Assembly: GCA_031287395.1 (NCBI GenBank)
Contig: JAITTA010000219.1
Coordinates: 1 to 12,304, forward strand
Direction of reading: 5' to 3'
Source of the DNA: Dysgonamonadaceae bacterium
GTDB taxonomy: Bacteria > Bacteroidota > Bacteroidia > Bacteroidales > Azobacteroidaceae
DNA length: 12,304 bases
The notes beneath the pieces were generated by a model. That model did no database searches. It worked only from the letters and a program-made list of their open reading frames with translations, and was not told where the DNA came from. Both the position numbers and the translations under genes were made by a program. Shown in pieces: positions 7,701 through 12,304 of this stretch (position 1 is its first letter; each line of letters starts with the position of its first letter).

Positions 7701-8489
7701 ATGAAACATACCAAACAACAGAAAATAGAAGCATTCGGCCGTTTATTGGATATAATGGACGAATTGAGGGAAAAATGTCCTTGGGACAAGAAGCAAACGA
7801 ATGAAAGTTTGCGTACGAATACCATCGAAGAAGTGTTCGAGCTTTGTGAAGCGATTGTTAAGAACGACGACAGTGAGATAAAGAAAGAGCTTGGTGATGT
7901 GCTGCTTCATATTGTTTTTTATTCCAAAATAGGGGAAGAAAAAGGTATTTTTGATATTAAAGATGTCTGTGATGCTCTTTGCGATAAATTGATATTCCGG
8001 CATCCCCATGTGTTTGGGGCTGATGAAGTTCGGACTTCCAAGCAGGTGGAATATAATTGGGAACAAATTAAGTTGAAAGAGAAAGGAGGGAATAAAACCG
8101 TACTGGAAGGTGTTCCGGCTTCGCTTCCTTCTGTCCCGAAAGCTCACCGTATACAGGATAAAGCGAGGAATGCAGGTTTTGACTGGACCGTAAAAGAAGA
8201 TGTCTGGGATAAGGTCCGGGAAGAGTTTACGGAACTCAAACAGGAAATCCAATCCATGGATCATGATCGCATGGAAAGTGAGTTCGGAGATTTATTTTTC
8301 AGCCTGATCAATGCAGCCCGCCTCTATAAAATCAATCCGGATAATGCTTTGGAACGTACCAATCAAAAATTCATCCGCCGTTTCAATTATATGGAACAAC
8401 GTGTAAAAGAACAGGGAAAATCCCTGAAAGAGGTGACTTTGGAAGAGATGGAAGGATATTGGATTGAAGCGAAGACCGGAAACTTGTAA
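7701..8489 (+). CDS. mazG: Nucleoside triphosphate pyrophosphohydrolase MazG
   Basis: Hydrolyses (d)NTPs, including non-canonical ones, to NMP and pyrophosphate; in E. coli MazG this also affects ppGpp levels. The ATG at 7701 gives 262 residues, close to the usual 263, and starts MKHTKQQKIEAF as homologues do. ATG at 7692 would add three residues, and an upstream TTG at 7659 is unlikely. Two tandem MazG helical domains are visible. The first has CPWDKKQT (26-33), EEVFE (43-47) and KKELGDVL (61-68), the E-E-x-x-E / E-x-x-D metal site. The second has REEFTELKQE (173-182) and ESEFGDLFF (192-200). The linker contains LEGVPASLPSVPKAHRIQDK, typical of the family. The gap to the preceding gene is 59 bp with no clear promoter, so it is probably read from upstream. 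It converges on ackA with a 4-bp gap. Confidence 0.95.
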   Translation: MKHTKQQKIEAFGRLLDIMDELREKCPWDKKQTNESLRTNTIEEVFELCEAIVKNDDSEIKKELGDVLLHIVFYSKIGEEKGIFDIKDVCDALCDKLIFRHPHVFGADEVRTSKQVEYNWEQIKLKEKGGNKTVLEGVPASLPSVPKAHRIQDKARNAGFDWTVKEDVWDKVREEFTELKQEIQSMDHDRMESEFGDLFFSLINAARLYKINPDNALERTNQKFIRRFNYMEQRVKEQGKSLKEVTLEEMEGYWIEAKTGNL

Positions 8490-8495
8490 CCGGTC
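8474..8495. terminator. G/C-rich hairpin overlapping both convergent stop codons
   Basis: GACCGG (8474-8479) and CCGGTC (8490-8495) form a perfect 6-bp stem around a 10-base loop. The structure contains the mazG stop and most of the ackA stop. There is no T tract on either side, so intrinsic termination would be weak. It is the only candidate end structure for two facing transcripts separated by 4 bp. Confidence 0.28.
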
Positions 8496-9696
8496 ACCCT
8501 TTACTCAAAATCTGCATGGTATCCGAGGCAATCATAAATTCTTCATCCGTTGGAATTACGACGACTTTTACCTTTGAATCAAGGGTACTGATGATGGCTT
8601 CTTTGCCCCTTAATCCCCAATTGATATCTTTGTCGATTTTGATACCCATAAATTCCATATTTTCGCATACGATCTGGCGGGTAGAATATTGGTTTTCTCC
8701 TACTCCTCCGGTAAAGACCAGGACATCCAGGCCTCCCAATGCTGCAGCGTAAGAACCAATATATTTTTTAATGCGATAATTGTAAATTTCTAATGCTAGA
8801 ATAGCCCGTTCATTTCCGGCTGTTACGGCAGCTTCTATTTCACGCATGTCGGAAGATACGCCGGATACTCCGATGACCCCGCTGTATTTATTTACGATAG
8901 TTGAGATTGCCTGGGAACCGATATTTTCCTTCTCCATGATGTACGACAAAACTCCCGCATCCACATCACCGCTGCGTGTTCCCATCAAAAGGCCTTCGAC
9001 GGGAGTCATCCCCATCGAGGTGTCGACGGAAACTCCGTTTTTAATTGCAGTGACGGAACCTCCATTCCCAATGTGGGCTGTAATTATCCGCTGTTCTTCG
9101 TATGGAATTTCGAGAAACTCACAAGCGCGTCGCGAGACATAACGATGGCTGGTTCCATGAAATCCATAACGACGGATAGCGTATTTTTCATACAATGAAT
9201 AAGGAAGACCATACATGTAGGCATGGGCCGGCATTGTTTGATGAAAAGCGGTATCGAAAACTCCCACCTGCGGCACATCCGGCATCAATTCTTTTACGGC
9301 ATAGATTCCGTTAAGATTGGGCGGATTGTGAAGAGGAGCCAAATCGATACATTCTTCCATTTTTTTGACAACATCGTCTGTAATTAATACGCTGGAATTG
9401 AATTTTTCTCCTCCATGCACTACCCGGTGGCCTACGGCATCGATTTCGTCCAATGATTTGATGCAACCGTATTTTTCACTGGTAATTACTCCGAGTATGT
9501 ATTCAATCCCGGTTTGATGTTCCAATATTTCTCCTTCGAGAATCACTTTGTTTCCGTTAGGCAGGGTCAGTTTCAGGAACGAACCTTTCAATCCGATTTT
9601 TTCAATTCCTCCTTGAGCGAGTTCCGACTCATTATCCATGTCGAAAAGCTTATATTTGATGGATGAACTTCCGCAGTTCAGTACTAGTATTTTCAT
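8494..9696 (-). CDS. ackA: Acetate kinase
   Basis: Catalyses acetyl phosphate + ADP to acetate + ATP, the energy-yielding last step of acetate fermentation; reversible for acetate uptake. It has 400 residues, the usual length, and begins MKILVLNCGSSSIKYKLF. Residues known from the Methanosarcina enzyme are all present: N7, R91 (GHRVVHGG), D148 (FDTAFHQTMP), H180 (YGFHGTSH), R241 (GTRSGDVD) and E385 (PTDEEF). The nucleotide-binding AHIGNGGS (207-214) and FTGGVGEN (328-335) segments are intact. It is the last gene of the pta-dehydrogenase-ackA set. The preceding gene ends 134 bp upstream and most of that gap is tandem repeat. I see no clear promoter in the gap, so readthrough from pta is likely. 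Confidence 0.98.
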   Translation of the reverse strand: MKILVLNCGSSSIKYKLFDMDNESELAQGGIEKIGLKGSFLKLTLPNGNKVILEGEILEHQTGIEYILGVITSEKYGCIKSLDEIDAVGHRVVHGGEKFNSSVLITDDVVKKMEECIDLAPLHNPPNLNGIYAVKELMPDVPQVGVFDTAFHQTMPAHAYMYGLPYSLYEKYAIRRYGFHGTSHRYVSRRACEFLEIPYEEQRIITAHIGNGGSVTAIKNGVSVDTSMGMTPVEGLLMGTRSGDVDAGVLSYIMEKENIGSQAISTIVNKYSGVIGVSGVSSDMREIEAAVTAGNERAILALEIYNYRIKKYIGSYAAALGGLDVLVFTGGVGENQYSTRQIVCENMEFMGIKIDKDINWGLRGKEAIISTLDSKVKVVVIPTDEEFMIASDTMQILSKG

Positions 9697-9713
9697 TTTG
9701 AGAGGGGATTTAT

Positions 9714-9819
9714 GTTAGACGTTGTTATACAATGGTTATACAATAGTTATACGATAGTTAGACGTTGTTATACAATAGTTATACATTGTTATGCAATAGT
9801 TATACGTTGTTATACAATG
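9714..9819. repeat. Nested tandem repeat (11-bp unit in a ~43-bp higher-order unit)
   Basis: The basic unit is GTTATACAATA or close variants (ends AATG, GATA, ATT, and GTTATGC once). Units start at 9724, 9735, 9746, 9767, 9778, 9788 and 9809. They are interrupted at 9714, 9757 and 9799 by a short form GTTAGAC or GTTATAC plus GTT. The short forms recur at 43 and 42 bp, so the array is a higher-order repeat of about 2.5 copies: 9714-9756, 9757-9798 and a partial 9799-9819. It lies wholly between the dehydrogenase stop and the ackA start, 17 bp from the latter. It is not protein coding on either strand, and has no CRISPR spacers. Confidence 0.93.
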
Positions 9820-9830
9820 GATAAATTGTT

Positions 9831-10802
9831 TTAATTGAAGTTATTAGGGCCGGTGGGTTTGCCGTTTTTGTAAATATAAAATCCTTTACCGTTACCGTCG
9901 GTGATACCCATTTGTTTTGTCCGGTAGAGGCGCCATAAGATGGGTGAGGGTTTGTATTTTTTATCACCGTATTCATTAAACATATCTTCCATGAGGGAAA
10001 CAACTTTTTCGATTCCGATAATGTCTGCCATGCGAAATATTCCCAGCCGCATACCGTAAACCACCTCATACAAACGGTCGATACTTTCCATTGAAGCCAC
10101 ATTTTCCATCAACATCTGGCAAGCTTCGTTCAGCATGGTAACCATTAAACGGAGGCTTACCAAACCGTTACTTTCATGTACGTCGATGGTTTCGTACTTA
10201 ATCAGTTTGGCAAACAGCAATACTTTATTATATACCTCATCGGAAGTATAGATTCCCTTTACCACTTCCAAGACTTTGGCATCGGGATGAGCAACCGGGA
10301 AATGCAGACTGATACAGCGGGATTTGTGCTTTAGCTCTGCTGCTAATTCGCTGATAATTACGGTGGTTGCGTTTGTCGCTATGATTGCTTCCGGAGAAAG
10401 AATCCCTTCCAGGGTTTTGAAGACTTCTTTTCTCAATTCCGTACTGCGTTCTCCGTTTTCGTCGTACCGGACACATTCGATTACGAAGTCGCAGTTTTTC
10501 AGGTCTTCATAGTTCATCGAGCCGTTAATACGTCCCATAATGGTACGTTTCTCTCCCGGAGTGAGCCCCCAACTTTCAATTTTTGTATCCAGGTCCCGAC
10601 CTATTTTTTCCAAAGCAAAATCGATTTTGTCCTGGGAAATTTCTATGAAAGTAACTTCAAGTCCTGCTGATGCGGTTTGGCGTACGATATTTCTTCCGTC
10701 TTTTCCGCAGCCGACGACCCCGATTTTAGAAAACAGGGATTTTTTTCTGTCTTTTGATGAAAGCCCGTAACTTTCAATGTGTTCGGTGATTATTTCTGAC
10801 AT
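9831..10802 (-). CDS. Divergent 3-hydroxyacyl-CoA (3-hydroxybutyryl-CoA-type) dehydrogenase
   Basis: Family enzymes oxidise (S)-3-hydroxyacyl-CoA to 3-ketoacyl-CoA with NAD, or run the reverse reaction in butyrate synthesis. With the ATG at 10802 the protein has 323 residues and starts 11 bp after the pta stop; an upstream ATG at 10844 would merely read the end of pta in another frame. The Rossmann loop GCGKDG is at 31-36. The catalytic pair is kept as H167 (SLHFPVAHP) and E179 (KVLEVV). The C-domain shows LNEACQML (224-231), the MADIIGIE block (258-265) and a GKGFYIYKNG end. However, the asparagine of the usual HFFNP is V170 and that of the usual VNR is L217. A 24-residue N-terminal extension precedes the Rossmann strand. 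The pta-ackA context suggests an acyl-CoA role; whether it is a true 3-hydroxybutyryl-CoA dehydrogenase is open, so no symbol is given. Confidence 0.82.
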   Translation of the reverse strand: MSEIITEHIESYGLSSKDRKKSLFSKIGVVGCGKDGRNIVRQTASAGLEVTFIEISQDKIDFALEKIGRDLDTKIESWGLTPGEKRTIMGRINGSMNYEDLKNCDFVIECVRYDENGERSTELRKEVFKTLEGILSPEAIIATNATTVIISELAAELKHKSRCISLHFPVAHPDAKVLEVVKGIYTSDEVYNKVLLFAKLIKYETIDVHESNGLVSLRLMVTMLNEACQMLMENVASMESIDRLYEVVYGMRLGIFRMADIIGIEKVVSLMEDMFNEYGDKKYKPSPILWRLYRTKQMGITDGNGKGFYIYKNGKPTGPNNFN

Positions 10803-10813
10803 AATTTTATAAC

Positions 10814-11818
10814 TTATTTCATTCCGATTGCCTGATTTGCACAAATTGCTACCATTTTGTAAATGTCATCGACGGAACATCCGCGGGAGAGATCATTTAC
10901 CGGGGCCGCCATCCCTTGCAGAATAGGTCCTACGGCTTCTGCATTCCCAAGACGTTGGACTAATTTATAGGAGATATTACCACATTCGAGGTTGGGGAAT
11001 ACCAAGACATTGGCCTGCCCTGCGATCGGGCTTCCCGGAGCTTTGCTTGAGCCTATAGAGGCAACCAGGGCGGCATCGGCTTGCAATTCACCATCTATTT
11101 TCAGATCCGGGGCCATTTCCTTTGCCAGCCGGGTGGCTTCGATGACTTTATCGCATAATTCATGTTTAGCGCTTCCTTTCGTTGAGAAGCTCAACATAGC
11201 GACTTTGGGTTCCACTCCTACTATGGAACGGGTTGTTTGGGCCGTTGCTATCGCAATTTCGGCCAGTTCCCGGGCATTCGGGTTGGGCATGACGGCACAA
11301 TCTGCAAATACGAGTAAACCGTTTTTGCCGTATTCTTTTTCTTTGGTAAACATCAGGAAAGCACCTGAAACGACACTGATTCCGGGGGTCGTCTTGATGA
11401 TTTGCAAGGCTGGGCGCAGGACATCGCCGGTCGTATTTTGTGCTCCTGCGATTTCACCGTCGGCATCTCCGTTTTTAATCATCAGGCATCCGAGGTAGAG
11501 AGGATCTTCCGTTAATTTCTCCGCCTGTCCGGCAGTCATGCCTTTACTTTTTCTCAATTCAAACAATAAATTGGCATAAATTTGTTTCTTTTCATTATTG
11601 ACGGGATCAATTATAGTTGTTTTGTCAATGTTGGAAAGCTTGAATTGTTCCGCTGATTTTTTGATTTCGGACGGATTGCCAATCAGTATAACATGTGCCA
11701 CTTCGTCGGCAACCAAACGATCGGCTGCTTTCAATGTGCGTTCTTCGGTTCCTTCCGGAAGAACGATCCGTTGTTTATTGGCCTTTGCCCGGTCAATAAT
11801 TTCCTGCATTAAACCCAT
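10814..11818 (-). CDS. pta: Phosphate acetyltransferase
   Basis: Transfers the acetyl group of acetyl-CoA to phosphate, making the acetyl phosphate used by AckA. At 334 residues it is the short form with only the catalytic PTA domain, without the regulatory N-terminal domains of the E. coli enzyme. Family blocks are intact: VLPEGTEERTLKAA (19-32), GAQNTTGDVLRPALQII (125-141), SGAFLMF (151-157), DCAVMPNPNARELAEIA (173-189), LSFSTKGSA (209-217), DGELQADAALV (242-252) and NVLVFPNLECGNISYKL (270-286). The canonical histidine of the GAxHTT motif reads Q127. The start at 11818 (MGLMQEII) is preferred because it lies just downstream of a promoter-like -7 box; M4 is an alternative. First gene of the leftward pta-dehydrogenase-ackA operon, 109 bp after the stop of the permease gene. 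Confidence 0.97.
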   Translation of the reverse strand: MGLMQEIIDRAKANKQRIVLPEGTEERTLKAADRLVADEVAHVILIGNPSEIKKSAEQFKLSNIDKTTIIDPVNNEKKQIYANLLFELRKSKGMTAGQAEKLTEDPLYLGCLMIKNGDADGEIAGAQNTTGDVLRPALQIIKTTPGISVVSGAFLMFTKEKEYGKNGLLVFADCAVMPNPNARELAEIAIATAQTTRSIVGVEPKVAMLSFSTKGSAKHELCDKVIEATRLAKEMAPDLKIDGELQADAALVASIGSSKAPGSPIAGQANVLVFPNLECGNISYKLVQRLGNAEAVGPILQGMAAPVNDLSRGCSVDDIYKMVAICANQAIGMK

Positions 11819-11850
11819 AATTTCTTGGTGTATTTGAATAAATGTTTTTA

Positions 11851-11867
11851 ATTTTTGTACAAAAATA
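11851..11867 (-). promoter_or_regulatory. Predicted pta promoter -7 box overlapped by a 16-bp palindrome
   Basis: On the minus strand TATTTTTG (11867 to 11860) matches the Bacteroidetes -7 consensus TAnnTTTG. The -33 box is poor: the nearest candidate is TTG (11894 to 11892), 24 bases upstream. The palindrome ATTTTTGTACAAAAAT (11851-11866) covers the box and the likely start site, so it could be an operator. The leader would be about 35 bases. Confidence 0.5.
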
Positions 11868-11927
11868 GCTAAAATTGCAATATGGAGATTACAATTTATG
11901 AAATAAGTTTAAATTTTAGACAATAAC

Positions 11928-12304
11928 TCACACATACCCCATGGATTTGAGAACAAAAATAAACAAAAAGATGGTTAAACACGAGCAGGCAGTGGTTAAT
12001 ACTACAATTTGGGCGGAAAGTTGTCCGTCGCATCCCATATTCTTCGACATGATATAACTTGCCATGGCTGTCGGAGTGGCAAAAATACTCAGGAGAACGC
12101 TTAGTTCCACATTCCGGAAACCCATCATGACAAAAACACTCATGGCCAGCAGGGGAACAATGACCAGACGTACGGTGGTGACGGAAATGACTTTCAGGAT
12201 ATTCCCGCCCAGATGCCTGAATTTAAATTCTCCTCCCATCACAAATAATGCAAGAGGAGTGCCTATGGCAGCGAATTGAATGAGAGGGGAACGGATGAAA
12301 GCAG
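11928..12304 (-). CDS. AEC-family (auxin efflux carrier-like) permease, C-terminal part
   Basis: Inner-membrane transporter, cut by the right edge: the frame stays open from the stop at 11928 to base 12304, giving about the last 125 residues of a protein usually near 300-320. The upstream codons read SPLIQFAAIGTPLALFVMGG, so translation does not begin at the GTG at 12242; the true start lies outside. Recognisable AEC features are TPLALFVMGGEF, a helix with VRLVIVPLLAM, and the helix LLSIFATPTAMASYIMSKN with the conserved A-T-P-x-A-x-x-x-x-M pattern. It ends with a last helix before KSMGYV. About four membrane segments remain. The substrate is unknown; the family includes exporters and importers of organic acids such as malate. 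It is on the same strand as pta, 109 bp upstream. A link to acid end-products would be attractive but is inference. Confidence 0.85.
   Translation of the reverse strand, partial: AFIRSPLIQFAAIGTPLALFVMGGEFKFRHLGGNILKVISVTTVRLVIVPLLAMSVFVMMGFRNVELSVLLSIFATPTAMASYIMSKNMGCDGQLSAQIVVLTTACSCLTIFLFIFVLKSMGYV

Noticed and set aside
7743..8264. 173-codon minus-strand ORF opposite mazG
   Set aside because: Antisense shadow of mazG; the protein is low in recognisable motifs and phenylalanine-rich as expected for the complement of lysine/glutamate codons.
9714..9819. CRISPR array
   Set aside because: Units are 7-11 bp and directly abutting, with no unique spacers of constant length and no cas genes; it is a tandem repeat.
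9800..10102. 100-codon minus-strand ORF overlapping the dehydrogenase gene
   Set aside because: It is an alternative-frame shadow of the dehydrogenase gene that runs out into the tandem repeat; no recognisable protein features.
10803..10844. Upstream start for the dehydrogenase (ATG at 10844)
   Set aside because: The extra 14 residues come from reading the last codons of pta in another frame; the ATG at 10802 gives a clean 11-bp spacing after pta.
10992..11498. 168-codon plus-strand ORF opposite pta
   Set aside because: It is the complement of a strongly conserved pta coding region, with no independent features or promoter.

Overview
This window looks like a chromosomal stretch from an anaerobic member of the Bacteroidetes, probably order Bacteroidales. 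The evidence is a large secreted protein with a type IX secretion (T9SS) C-terminal sorting domain, promoters of the Bacteroidetes form TTTG-N(~19)-TAnnTTTG, start codons without Shine-Dalgarno sites, and a fused DsbD-type thiol reductase typical of the group. The genus cannot be fixed from the sequence; an Odoribacter/Butyricimonas-like butyrate or acetate producer is only a guess from the gene content.

Layout. Bases 1-126 hold the decayed remains of an ORF6N-domain (phage/mobile-element type) DNA-binding protein: an N-domain fragment joined, out of frame, to what looks like its C-terminal tail. A palindromic hairpin (196-213) and a strong bidirectional terminator (254-289) follow. The terminator closes the leftward gene 306-4160, a 1284-residue surface or secreted adhesin-like protein made of Big2-type and YDG modules repeated three times, two Ig-like domains and a T9SS type A signal. 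A 246-bp divergent promoter region (4161-4406), with a 10-bp inverted repeat between the two promoters, separates it from a rightward set: dsbD (4407-6464), a fused nucleotidyltransferase/GHMP-kinase-like protein (6496-7641) and mazG (7701-8489). mazG converges on ackA with a 4-bp gap. The leftward operon on the right runs pta (11818-10814), a divergent 3-hydroxyacyl-CoA dehydrogenase (10802-9831) and ackA (9696-8494). Upstream of it, in the same direction, is the 3' part of an AEC-family permease cut by the window edge.

Working together. Pta and AckA convert acetyl-CoA to acetate with ATP formation. The dehydrogenase between them suggests a link to acyl-CoA (butyrate-type) metabolism, but its active site departs from the family. 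DsbD supplies reductant to the periplasm. MazG is housekeeping nucleotide hygiene. The most unusual non-coding structure is a nested tandem repeat (9714-9819) inside the pta-dehydrogenase-ackA operon, directly upstream of ackA.

I did not see rRNA, tRNA, CRISPR, an intact insertion sequence or a recognisable defence system. Apart from the repeat, the degenerate enzyme sites and the ORF6N remnant, this is ordinary core-genome sequence.
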